Assembly (NCBI GenBank): GCA_943372995.1
Contig: CALSAQ010000005.1
Location: 124,001-188,000 of the forward strand
Source of the DNA: CAJBVG01 sp943372995
GTDB taxonomy: Bacteria > Bacteroidota > Bacteroidia > Sphingobacteriales > Sphingobacteriaceae
DNA: 64,000 bases
Direction: 5' to 3'
The notes beneath the pieces were generated by a model. That model was not told the DNA's origin. It made no database searches and saw only the letters and a program-made list of their open reading frames with translations. Of this stretch, positions 55,108 through 63,091 are shown one piece after another. The first letter of the stretch is position 1. Every line of letters starts with the position of its first letter. The position numbers were made by a program, and so were the translations under genes.

Positions 55108-55612
55108 TTTTATTTGTTAATTTATATCCTATTGGAACTCTTTCCGATTCCTCTTTTAATATCTTTTTTATTAATCTAAATACTACAATAAATTTTTCAT
55201 CAAATTTACTTTCCATATCTAGTATTTTATCTGACAATTCCTTATACCCATCAACCATTCTCCTCATTTTTACAAATGCTCTCATAATTGAAATATTAAT
55301 CTGTATAGCTTTCTCAGACCTTAAAACGCTCGAAAGCATTGCTATTCCCTGTTCTGTAAAAGCAAAGGAATTATATCTTTCTCCTCCTCTTCCCTTTGAG
55401 GTCACAATCTGTGACCTCAAAGTACTCTGTTCATTGTCTGACAGTTCAAACATGAAATCAGAAGGAAATCTTGAAATATTCCTCCTTACTGCTTGTTTTA
55501 ATACTTTGGTATCAACTTCAAATAACGACGCTATATCCTTATCCAACATCACCTTTTCACCACGAATAATATATATTCTTTCTAAAATAGTTTCTATTTC
55601 CAAATCATTCAT
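55100..55612 (-). CDS. ORF6N-domain protein embedded in the paa operon
   Basis: A 170-residue protein. The ORF6N domain covers residues about 8-95 (RIYIIRGEKVMLDKDIASLFEVDTKVLKQAVRRN, FRF/FPSDFMFELSDNE, LRSQIVTS, SFAFTEQGIAMLSSVL). A C-terminal helical region (about 105-150) follows. ORF6N proteins are common in phages and mobile regions of Bacteroidota and are thought to bind DNA. Here it sits between paaH and paaI and overlaps paaI by 8 bases. Two perfect palindromes lie in the gene. Its effect on the pathway is unknown. Confidence 0.88.
   Translation of the reverse strand: MNDLEIETILERIYIIRGEKVMLDKDIASLFEVDTKVLKQAVRRNISRFPSDFMFELSDNEQSTLRSQIVTSKGRGGERYNSFAFTEQGIAMLSSVLRSEKAIQINISIMRAFVKMRRMVDGYKELSDKILDMESKFDEKFIVVFRLIKKILKEESERVPIGYKLTNKNE
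55394..55422. repeat. Perfect 13-bp palindrome inside the ORF6N gene
   Basis: ctttgaggtcaca (55394-55406) and tgtgacctcaaag (55410-55422) around a 3-base spacer. The palindrome encodes the LRSQIVTSK part of the protein. Confidence 0.85.
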
Positions 55613-55637
55613 TACATCATAAATTTTATGTAATGAA
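55608..55637. repeat. Perfect 10-bp inverted repeat across the ORF6N start codon
   Basis: ttcattacat (55608-55617) and atgtaatgaa (55628-55637) with a 10-base spacer. The left arm contains the start codon, so a bound protein or an mRNA hairpin would block initiation. Confidence 0.7.
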
Positions 55638-55676
55638 ACAAAAAAGCACTAGACACACAACTGCAAATATGCAGTT

Positions 55677-56840
55677 TTAATAAAAATGTTTCTTCTCTCT
55701 AACCATATGTTTTAAAAGAACCGATGGTCTATATCTGTCTTCTTCGTATGTCGCCATCAAACTTTCCAATTCTTCCAGAATTGCACCTAATCCAATTTCA
55801 TCTGCCCATGCTAATAATCCTTTAGGATAATTCACTCCTTTAGTCATGGCTAAATCTATATCCTCTTTAGATGCAACTCCTAAGTATAAAGTATCTACTG
55901 CTTCGTTAATTAACATCGCAATTATTCTATTGAAAATATAATTTCCTAGTTCCTGATCTTTTGTTGGCTCTGGTATTATTGCAGATTCGCTATAATCATA
56001 AAATCCAATTCCCGATTTTCTACCAAATCGTTTTGCTTCATACAATCTTTTTTGTGTTAAAGATGGTTTAAATCGAGGATCATAGAACAATTGTTCCCAA
56101 ACCGTTTCGGTCACTTTATAATTCACATCATGACCAATAAAATCCATCAATTCAAACGGGCCCATTTTAAATCCACCAATTTCTTTCATCGCCCAATCTA
56201 TCGTAGCACAATCTGCAATTCCTTCTTCATACATTCGAATAGCCTCACCATAAAAAGAGCGAGCTACTCTATTCACTATAAAACCAGGAGTATCTTTACA
56301 TACGACTGCTACTTTATACCAAGATTTTATTAATTCTATACTTTTGGTCAAACAAGTTTCACTAGTTTGTAATGCAGGAATAATTTCTACCAAAGGCATA
56401 ATATTCGCTGGATTAAAAAAATGAATACCGATAAAACGTTCTGGTTTATTACATGCTGATGCTATTGAGGCAATAGACAATGAAGAAGTATTACTTGCTA
56501 GAATACAACTATCACTCACTATGCTTTCTAAAGCAGAAAACACTTCTTTTTTTACATCAATATTTTCGACTATAGCTTCAATAATTAATTCGCATGAATT
56601 TAATTTATCGATACTCGATTGAAATATAATATTGGTTAAAACCTGATTGTATTTTTCTTCCGAACATTTACCTTTCTCCACTAATTTTTGTAGAGACTTC
56701 TTTAAATTATTTCCAGCAGATTGAGCAGCTACTGGGTTTGCGTCGTATACGTGTACCTCATGACCAGCCATTGCAGCAACTTGAGCAATACCACTTCCCA
56801 TAGCACCCGAACCAATTACGCCTACTTTTATCAATTCCAT
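55677..56840 (-). CDS. paaH: 3-hydroxyacyl-CoA dehydrogenase PaaH
   Basis: A 387-residue enzyme. The Rossmann motif GVIGSGAMGSGIAQVAAM is at residues 8-25, the catalytic HFFNPANIMPLVEI near 140-155, and the C-terminal dehydrogenase domain carries GFKMGPFELMDFIGHD. E. coli PaaH is longer by a duplicated C-terminal part; this shorter form still has two C-terminal segments. It oxidises 3-hydroxyadipyl-CoA. The paaG stop is one base upstream region; both are on the minus strand. Confidence 0.92.
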   Translation of the reverse strand: MELIKVGVIGSGAMGSGIAQVAAMAGHEVHVYDANPVAAQSAGNNLKKSLQKLVEKGKCSEEKYNQVLTNIIFQSSIDKLNSCELIIEAIVENIDVKKEVFSALESIVSDSCILASNTSSLSIASIASACNKPERFIGIHFFNPANIMPLVEIIPALQTSETCLTKSIELIKSWYKVAVVCKDTPGFIVNRVARSFYGEAIRMYEEGIADCATIDWAMKEIGGFKMGPFELMDFIGHDVNYKVTETVWEQLFYDPRFKPSLTQKRLYEAKRFGRKSGIGFYDYSESAIIPEPTKDQELGNYIFNRIIAMLINEAVDTLYLGVASKEDIDLAMTKGVNYPKGLLAWADEIGLGAILEELESLMATYEEDRYRPSVLLKHMVREKKHFY

Positions 56841-56841
56841 A

Positions 56842-57618
56842 TTACTCTCCTTTAAACTCAGGTTTTCTTTTTTCTAAGAAAGCATTAATGCCTTCTTTAT
56901 TATCATACGTACTCGCTGCCTTAGCTTGCAACTCTTCTTCTATATCTAACTGATCATCTAAGTTGTTAAACAAAGATTCGTTTAATGCTCTTTTGGTTAA
57001 GCCAAATCCTACGGTTGGCATTAGAGATAAATGTGTTGCTATTTTTGTAGCTTCTTCCATTAAGTTTTCTGCTGATGTTACCTTGTAAATCATACCATAC
57101 TGTAAGGCTTGTTCTGCACTTACTTTATCTGCCAAAAACATCATAGCCGTTGCGCGTTGTAAGCCAACCAAACGAGGCAAGAAAAAAGTTCCTCCTGAAT
57201 CAGGTATCAATCCGATATTAGAAAAAGATTGTATAAAAGAAGCTTTATCGCTCGCTAAAACAATATCACAACATAAAGCAATGTTTGCACCAGCACCAGC
57301 TGCTACACCATTCACAGCGCATACAATTGGTTTCTCAATTTTTCTGATGCGTTTTACAATTGGGTTATAATGTTCTCTTACTATTTTATCTATCGCTGGA
57401 GCATTCTCAGCAATAGCTTCTGCTAAATCCTGACCAGCACAAAAAGCTCTGCCTTCACCAGTAATCAAAATTGCACGAACTGTTGCATTCTGTTCACACT
57501 CATCTAAACGAGCTTGCAAGTCCAAAGCCATCTCTCTATTGAAACTATTCAATACATCGGGGCGGTTCAATGTAAGTATCGCAAGATTCTCTTTATACTC
57601 TATTTTAATTGTTGACAT
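56842..57618 (-). CDS. paaG: 1,2-epoxyphenylacetyl-CoA isomerase PaaG
   Basis: A 258-residue crotonase. AFCAGQDLAEA (around 61-71) forms the oxyanion hole, and FSNIGLIPDSGGTFFLPRLVG carries the Asp typical of PaaG-type isomerases in place of hydratase Glu. It turns the ring epoxide into oxepin-CoA after the PaaABCE step. It lies one base upstream of paaH and 75 bases downstream of paaD, with an inverted repeat array in that gap. Confidence 0.93.
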   Translation of the reverse strand: MSTIKIEYKENLAILTLNRPDVLNSFNREMALDLQARLDECEQNATVRAILITGEGRAFCAGQDLAEAIAENAPAIDKIVREHYNPIVKRIRKIEKPIVCAVNGVAAGAGANIALCCDIVLASDKASFIQSFSNIGLIPDSGGTFFLPRLVGLQRATAMMFLADKVSAEQALQYGMIYKVTSAENLMEEATKIATHLSLMPTVGFGLTKRALNESLFNNLDDQLDIEEELQAKAASTYDNKEGINAFLEKRKPEFKGE

Positions 57619-57625
57619 ACCTATT

Positions 57626-57692
57626 TTGAATTATGAATTTTGAGTTGTGAATTGTGAGTTATTTAATTTACAATTCACAATTTACAATTTAG
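57626..57692 (+). repeat. Inverted heptad arrays between paaD and paaG
   Basis: Five units at 57626-57660 (ttgaatt, atgaatt, ttgagtt, gtgaatt, gtgagtt) face four units at 57665-57692 in inverse orientation (aatttac/aattcac). The array fills nearly the whole paaD-paaG gap, and the paaD stop follows directly. Confidence 0.88.
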
Positions 57693-58184
57693 TTAGATGC
57701 ATTTAAAATAATCAAAAGGCTCCAAGCAATCTTTGCATTTATATAATGCTTTGCATGCAGTAGAACCAAATTGACTTGTTAATATTGTATTCGAAGAACC
57801 ACAATGCGGGCAATTCACCTCTTCATCATGATCTCCTGTTAATACATTTAATTTATGTTTACTCTGTTCATTCGGAGGAGCAATACCGTAAACTCTTAAC
57901 TTTTCTTTTGCCTCTTTGCTCATCCAATCGGTAGTCCATGCTGGTTGATAAACGGTTTCGATTTCAAAATCATCAATCCCATTTTCTCGTAAAGAATTAT
58001 TAATATCGATACTTATAGCCGACATAGCAGGGCAACCAGAATATGTTGGAGTGATGGTAATAAAAAGACGATGCCCTTCATAACGAAGGGCACGAATAAT
58101 GCCTAATTCTACTACACTGATTACTGGAATTTCAGGATCAGGAATGTTTTCCAGAATTTTCCATATCTCATCTATTGATTTCAT
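57693..58184 (-). CDS. paaD: 1,2-phenylacetyl-CoA epoxidase subunit PaaD
   Basis: A 163-residue protein from ATG 58184; an ATG four codons upstream (58196, overlapping paaC) is also possible. The N-terminal DUF59/MIP18-like domain has ENIPDPEIPVISVVELGIIR and YSGCPAMSAISIDI. The C-terminal zinc-ribbon-like region has CPHCG and CKDC. PaaD assists maturation of the epoxidase complex, probably in Fe-S delivery. Confidence 0.94.
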   Translation of the reverse strand: MKSIDEIWKILENIPDPEIPVISVVELGIIRALRYEGHRLFITITPTYSGCPAMSAISIDINNSLRENGIDDFEIETVYQPAWTTDWMSKEAKEKLRVYGIAPPNEQSKHKLNVLTGDHDEEVNCPHCGSSNTILTSQFGSTACKALYKCKDCLEPFDYFKCI

Positions 58185-58189
58185 AATGC

Positions 58190-58951
58190 TTACCATTGAG
58201 CACCTGGAAAGGCACGATGTAAGTGTTGCATTTCTGCTAGTAAAAATCCTAAGTGTTCTGTATGCTTTCCTTCTCTACTACCTCTCTGCATAAATGTATC
58301 ATCTGCTGGTGTAATTACCCCCGCTTCTGCAAACACTTCTTTTACTTTTGCTTTCCAAGATGTTTTAATTTTATTCAGGTCAATTGCTATTTTTTCATTC
58401 ATCAATAACTCATCAACCTCATTCATCTCAAAAAGTTCACCTGTAAAACGAAATAAATCGTCGATTGCATTTTGAACTCTCCCTTTACTTTCTTCCGTTC
58501 CATCACCTAAGCGAATAACCCATTTAGAGGTATGACGTAAGTGATACGTAATTTCTTTCAATGCTTTAGCTGCAATTGAAGCTAAGGTTTCATCGCTCGA
58601 TTTTTGCAATTCCGTATAAAGATAAAAATCAAAAACATCTGCAAAGAAATGGCGAACCATTACATAAGCAAAATCAAGATTCGGTTGTTCTGCTAAAAAA
58701 GTATTTAAAAATTCTCTTTCTGGTCTAAGAAATGCTAAATCGTCGGCAGTGCGCCCTTTTCCTTCTACTTCGGCTGCATATTGTAATAAATGTGTAGCGT
58801 TACCGATCAAATCTAATGCAATATTAGAACAAGCAATATCTTCTTCTAAAAACGGACCTTTACTGCTTTGTTCAGAGAGACGATGACCTAATATTAAATG
58901 TTGGTCGGCTAATCTCAATAAATAATTAAATAGTGCTTCTTGCTTATTCAT
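58190..58951 (-). CDS. paaC: 1,2-phenylacetyl-CoA epoxidase structural subunit PaaC
   Basis: A 253-residue ferritin-like helical protein (ADQHLILGHRLSEQSSKGP, LLQYAAEVEGKGRTADDLAFLRPE, EITYHLRHTSKWVIRLGDGTEES). PaaC is the non-catalytic partner of PaaA and stabilises the heterodimer. It lies 2 bases after paaB and before paaD. Confidence 0.95.
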   Translation of the reverse strand: MNKQEALFNYLLRLADQHLILGHRLSEQSSKGPFLEEDIACSNIALDLIGNATHLLQYAAEVEGKGRTADDLAFLRPEREFLNTFLAEQPNLDFAYVMVRHFFADVFDFYLYTELQKSSDETLASIAAKALKEITYHLRHTSKWVIRLGDGTEESKGRVQNAIDDLFRFTGELFEMNEVDELLMNEKIAIDLNKIKTSWKAKVKEVFAEAGVITPADDTFMQRGSREGKHTEHLGFLLAEMQHLHRAFPGAQW

Positions 58952-58953
58952 AA

Positions 58954-59241
58954 TTACATGTGTGTGATTCCTTCAGGAACCGTGTAAAAAGTTGGGTGAC
59001 GGTAAACTTTATCATTAGAAGGCTCGAAAAAAGAAGCAATATCTTCTGGTGAAGAAGCTACGATTTCTGATGCGGGTACTACCCAAATGTTTGTTCCTTC
59101 ACTTCTTCTACAATAAAGATCTCTGGCATTTTGTAAGGCCATTTCTTTATCGTGTGCATGCACCGAACCACTGTGTTTATGGGGTTGTCCGGGTTTACTT
59201 TGTACAAATACTTCCCATAGTATTCCTTGTGAATCACTCAT
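58954..59241 (-). CDS. paaB: 1,2-phenylacetyl-CoA epoxidase subunit PaaB
   Basis: A 95-residue protein, the usual PaaB length. WEVFVQSKPGQPHKHSGSVHA and the central ALQNARDLYCRRSEGTNIWVVP are family signatures. It bridges PaaAC heterodimers in the epoxidase complex. It follows paaA by 9 bases. Confidence 0.96.
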   Translation of the reverse strand: MSDSQGILWEVFVQSKPGQPHKHSGSVHAHDKEMALQNARDLYCRRSEGTNIWVVPASEIVASSPEDIASFFEPSNDKVYRHPTFYTVPEGITHM

Positions 59242-59250
59242 ATTAAAATT

Positions 59251-60207
59251 TTAAGCTGCGTTTGTATTTTGTTTAGTTTTTTGTTTTTCGGCATAAGCAT
59301 TTGCTGCTTCTCTTACCCAAGCACCCTCTTCGTGTGCTTTGATTTTTGCAGAAATTCTTTCTTTATTGCAAGGCCCATTTCCTTTTACCACATTCCAGAA
59401 TTCATCCCAATCAATTGCACCAAAATCGTATCCTTTTTTCTCTTCATTCCATTTAAGGTCTTTATCTGGTACTGTTAATCCAATATGTTCGGCTTGAGGT
59501 ACAGTTTGATTAACGAAACGTTGACGTAATTGATCATTCGTTTCTCTTTTAATTTTCCATTTCACGGCATTAGCTGTATTTGGCGACTCTTCGTCTTTAG
59601 GGCCAAACATCATTAAACTTGGCCACCACCATCTGTTTACCGCATCTTGAGCCATCGCTTTCTGCTCTGGAGTCCCATTTGCTAAAGTGCACATGATTTC
59701 ATAGCCTTGACGTTGGTGGAAAGATTCTTCTTTACAAATTCTTACCATTGCACGAGCATACGGACCATACGATGTTCTTTGTAACATCACCTGATTCATA
59801 ATCGCTGCTCCATCAACTAACCAACCAATTGCACCTATATCAGCCCATGTTAATGTTGGATAATTAAATATTGAAGAGTACTTAGCTTTTCCAGTATGTA
59901 ATTGATCTAGTAGCTCTTCACGAGAAATCCCCATCGACTCCGCTGCACTGTATAAATACAATCCATGGCCTGCTTCGTCTTGTACTTTGGCTAATAATAC
60001 CATTTTACGACGTAAGCTCGGAGCACGAGTAATCCAGTTTCCCTCGGGCATCATCCCTATAATTTCAGAATGTGCATGTTGTGATATTTGACGGATTAAA
60101 TGCTTGCGGTATTGCTCAGGCATCCAATCTTTAGGTTCAATCATCTCATTTTTAGCAAGTTTGGCTTCAAACCATGCTTCTAATTCTTGTTCATTGAGTT
60201 GCGACAT
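59251..60207 (-). CDS. paaA: 1,2-phenylacetyl-CoA epoxidase catalytic subunit PaaA
   Basis: A 318-residue diiron oxygenase subunit. Ligand helices show VQDEAGHGLYLY (Glu-x-x-His, around residue 75) and ICKEESFHQRQGYEI (Glu-x-x-His, around residue 155). It epoxidises the aromatic ring of phenylacetyl-CoA using O2 and electrons from PaaE. It heads the ABCD run with a -7 box at 60227-60234. paaE, which normally ends this operon, is divergent here. Confidence 0.97.
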   Translation of the reverse strand: MSQLNEQELEAWFEAKLAKNEMIEPKDWMPEQYRKHLIRQISQHAHSEIIGMMPEGNWITRAPSLRRKMVLLAKVQDEAGHGLYLYSAAESMGISREELLDQLHTGKAKYSSIFNYPTLTWADIGAIGWLVDGAAIMNQVMLQRTSYGPYARAMVRICKEESFHQRQGYEIMCTLANGTPEQKAMAQDAVNRWWWPSLMMFGPKDEESPNTANAVKWKIKRETNDQLRQRFVNQTVPQAEHIGLTVPDKDLKWNEEKKGYDFGAIDWDEFWNVVKGNGPCNKERISAKIKAHEEGAWVREAANAYAEKQKTKQNTNAA

Positions 60208-60226
60208 ATCGATATATTGATTCAGA

Positions 60227-60256
60227 CAAATTTATAAAATAATTGCTATCCTGAAA
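60227..60256 (-). promoter_or_regulatory. Putative paaABCD promoter
   Basis: Minus strand -7 box TAAATTTG (60227-60234) is an exact consensus match, with a weak -33 TTTC at 60253-60256, 18 bases further upstream. The leader is about 13 bases. No second FNR-type box is present in the 146-base paaA-paaE gap. Confidence 0.5.
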
Positions 60257-60353
60257 GAGCTTAGGCTTATTCGGAATCAATCAAAAAAACAAATATGTAA
60301 GGGCATTGTTCCAAAACGAATCTATTTTTTATTTTTACGACCAAATTATAGCA

Positions 60354-61427
60354 ATGGCAAAATTCCACCCTTTAAAAGTAGCGGACATCCGCAAGGAAAC
60401 TTCTGACAGTGTAAGTGTTGCATTTGAGATTCCTGCCCCTTTTGTAAATGAGTACCAATATACTCAAGGTCAGTATGTAACCATAAAAATGATGCATGCT
60501 GGAGAAGAAATTCGTCGATCATACTCTTTATGTTCTAGCCCTATAGCCGATTCAGACTTCAGAATAGCTGCAAAAAAGGTAAAAGACGGACGCATGTCTG
60601 TAGCTTTAAACGATACCATTAAAGTAGGTGATGTTTTAGAAGTAATGACCCCTATGGGCAACTTCTACAACATTAACAGTAGCGAAAACAAGAATATTGT
60701 ACTCTTTGCAGGTGGTAGTGGAATCACCCCTATGCTATCTATCGTTAAAACTTTATTGGTACAAGACAAAAATTCTACAATTACCCTCTTTTATGGTAAT
60801 CAGAATTTAGAATCGACCATCTTCAGAACTGAACTTGAGGATTTAGCTTCTAAGCATGCTGACCGCTTTAAGCTTATACTCATCTTAGCTGAAGCTCCAT
60901 CAAATCACCCTATTCTGTATACTGGGATGATGACCATAGATAAGGTTAAAGCTCTTATTGAAAATCATGTTGGATTAAATCTTGATAACGAATTTTTCAT
61001 ATGTGGACCAACTCCTATGATGAAAAATGTAGAAGAAACTCTTCATCAATTCCAAATTAGAAAAGAGAAGATTCACCTAGAATATTTTACCGCTACTCTA
61101 GACGCAAACAAAGACACCCCAAGCATAGCCGCACCATCAGAAAAAATAGTTTCTCAAATTACTGTCATTCTTGATGGCGATGAAACTACCTTTGAATTAG
61201 CTTCTGATGGAAAAAATATTTTAGATGCTGCAATGGATCAAGATGTTGATGTTCCATTCTCTTGCAAGGGTGCAGTATGTTGTACTTGTAGAGCAAAAGT
61301 ACTGGAAGGTAAAGTACACATGAAAGCAAATTATGCTTTAACCGAAGATGAAGTTGCCGAAGGATTTATATTAACTTGCCAATCGCATCCATTAACACCA
61401 GTGGTGATTGTGGATTACGATGTATAA
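60354..61427 (+). CDS. paaE: 1,2-phenylacetyl-CoA epoxidase reductase PaaE
   Basis: A 357-residue reductase from ATG 60354; an open frame 16 codons longer is non-homologous. FAD binding: RRSYSLCSSP. NAD(P)H binding: AGGSGITPMLSIV. The C-terminal [2Fe-2S] ferredoxin has SCKGAVCCTCRAKV and LTCQSHP (four Cys). It feeds electrons to PaaA. It is transcribed away from paaABCD, which is unusual since paaE normally follows paaD. Confidence 0.95.
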   Translation: MAKFHPLKVADIRKETSDSVSVAFEIPAPFVNEYQYTQGQYVTIKMMHAGEEIRRSYSLCSSPIADSDFRIAAKKVKDGRMSVALNDTIKVGDVLEVMTPMGNFYNINSSENKNIVLFAGGSGITPMLSIVKTLLVQDKNSTITLFYGNQNLESTIFRTELEDLASKHADRFKLILILAEAPSNHPILYTGMMTIDKVKALIENHVGLNLDNEFFICGPTPMMKNVEETLHQFQIRKEKIHLEYFTATLDANKDTPSIAAPSEKIVSQITVILDGDETTFELASDGKNILDAAMDQDVDVPFSCKGAVCCTCRAKVLEGKVHMKANYALTEDEVAEGFILTCQSHPLTPVVIVDYDV

Positions 61428-61428
61428 A

Positions 61429-61525
61429 AGGAGTAATGGGTAGTGAGTATTGGGTATTGAGTAATTTTGGCAATTATTTAATTTCTCACTACCCACTACT
61501 CACTACTCAGTACTCACTACTCAGT
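61429..61525 (+). repeat. Inverted heptad arrays between paaE and SDR genes
   Basis: Five units at 61429-61463 (atgggta, gtgagta, ttgggta, ttgagta type) face six units at 61484-61525 in inverse orientation (actcact/actcagt/acccact). A 20-base spacer separates them. The second arm ends 2 bases before the next ATG. Confidence 0.9.
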
Positions 61526-61527
61526 AT

Positions 61528-62235
61528 ATGAACATAATAATAACAGGTGCCAGCAGTGGAATAGGATTTGAAGCCGCATTAGAATGGATTAGGGATTCTA
61601 ACCATGTTGTGGTGGCTATTGCTCGTAATATAGATAAACTAAAACGTTTACATCAAATCGCAAAAGATTTAAACCCTGAGTGCAAATTAATTCCTGTTCA
61701 GTTCGACATTGTTTCTGGAGAATACACAAATGGCCTCCTTCCTTTTTTACAACAAAAATTAGAAGGAAAAATAGATGTCCTTGTAAACAATGCTGGTGAA
61801 CTTATCAACAAACCTTTCCTCGAACAAAACGACGAAGATTGGTATCAAATGTTCGATAGTAATTTATTGGGGCATGTGCACATGGTACGTCACCTAGCTC
61901 CTCTTATGAATGCTGGTTCTCATATTCTCAATATCAGTAGTATGGGAGGTTTCCAAGGTTCAGATAAATTTCCAGGACTTAGTTCATACTCTGCAATAAA
62001 AGCTGCTTTGTGCAATTTCACTGAACTGCTTGCCGTAGAATTAGCACACTTAAACATATCAGCCAATTGCTTAGCGCTGGGCTCAGCACAAACCGAAATG
62101 CTAGAAAAATCGATGCCGGGATATCAATCGCCTATTATGGCATTCGAAATGGGTAAATATGTTGCCGACTTTGCATTAACCGGACATAAGTTTTTTAACG
62201 GGAAAATATTGCCCGTGGCGTTGATGAAACCTTAA
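61528..62235 (+). CDS. SDR-family NAD(P)-dependent oxidoreductase
   Basis: A 235-residue short-chain dehydrogenase. Nucleotide motif TGASSGIGFEAA (residues 6-17), NNAG near 88-91, catalytic Ser in NISSMGG and YSAIK (Tyr, Lys) near residue 155-159. The substrate is unknown. It is separated from paaE by an inverted heptad array and followed by another array, so co-transcription with paaE is uncertain. Confidence 0.9.
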   Translation: MNIIITGASSGIGFEAALEWIRDSNHVVVAIARNIDKLKRLHQIAKDLNPECKLIPVQFDIVSGEYTNGLLPFLQQKLEGKIDVLVNNAGELINKPFLEQNDEDWYQMFDSNLLGHVHMVRHLAPLMNAGSHILNISSMGGFQGSDKFPGLSSYSAIKAALCNFTELLAVELAHLNISANCLALGSAQTEMLEKSMPGYQSPIMAFEMGKYVADFALTGHKFFNGKILPVALMKP

Positions 62236-62236
62236 A

Positions 62237-62291
62237 TAGTGACTATGACTGGTGACTAGTGACTGGTGACTAGTGACTGGTGACTGGTGAT
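62237..62291 (+). repeat. Heptad repeat array after the SDR gene
   Basis: Eight units, tagtgac and tggtgac alternating, with one six-base unit (tatgac) and a last tggtgat. It begins one base after the SDR stop. The unit family is the same as at 8545, 27454 and 46340. Confidence 0.9.
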
Positions 62292-62362
62292 TTTGTATAG
62301 GGTGTTACACTTTCACATAATAACATGGTACTCATATTCGTTTGGGGAGAAAAAAACAAGCG

Positions 62363-63067
62363 ATGAAAACTACTCTCCTTACCCTGCCTCTGTTTCTTCT
62401 TAGTATTACTGCATTCTCTCAAACAAATACTTCAGGATTAGCATTCAAGTTATACAATCAAGTATCTTTTGCTAAGCTTGAAACATTTGCGCTCCAAGCA
62501 AATTTTAGGTATAACCGCCGATTAAAAACTGAATTGACTATCGTAAATCCAAATTTTGCAGTTCTCTATAAAACCAGCAAGGGCAACTCTCATGAGTTCG
62601 AACTCACAGATTTAAATATACAGAATACCAAAAACGAAGAGACTGATTCTAACTATACCACTATTATTTCAGGAGAGAGTGTAAGAAGTAGTACTATTTC
62701 GTTAAGATATGAATACACTCCAAATGCAAACCATTTAACTTATAAAAATGCTAGTCTGAGTTTAGGCTTCGGCGTTCAACCTTATTTTTATAGAACATCT
62801 ATTACACCTCATGTTTCAACCCAATATCCAGAATCTGAACTGTTTTTAGGAAACCTCTTTTATATTGTACCAAGGATTTCCTATTCAATCAATAATCATC
62901 TAAGTATTGATGTAAATAGTCCAATCAATTTATTAGATGTATACTTTTATTCGCAGCAAATACACAACCCCTTATTTTCGGAATCTCAGAAAAATAGAAC
63001 GACTCTAACTTTCGAAGGAATACCTAATAAACTTAGTTTAAGATTTGGATTAGCATATAAAATATAA
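62363..63067 (+). CDS. Hypothetical secreted beta-barrel-like protein
   Basis: A 234-residue protein from ATG 62363 with signal peptide MKTTLLTLPLFLLSITAFSQ. The mature part is strand-rich with alternating aromatic and polar residues (ISLRYEYTPNANHLTY, LSLGFGVQPYFYRTSI, RISYSINNHLSIDVN) and ends LSLRFGLAYKI, consistent with a small outer membrane barrel. No family is recognised. It converges on osmC. Confidence 0.65.
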   Translation: MKTTLLTLPLFLLSITAFSQTNTSGLAFKLYNQVSFAKLETFALQANFRYNRRLKTELTIVNPNFAVLYKTSKGNSHEFELTDLNIQNTKNEETDSNYTTIISGESVRSSTISLRYEYTPNANHLTYKNASLSLGFGVQPYFYRTSITPHVSTQYPESELFLGNLFYIVPRISYSINNHLSIDVNSPINLLDVYFYSQQIHNPLFSESQKNRTTLTFEGIPNKLSLRFGLAYKI

Positions 63068-63091
63068 ACGCCCTTCTGTGTTTTAAACTGA

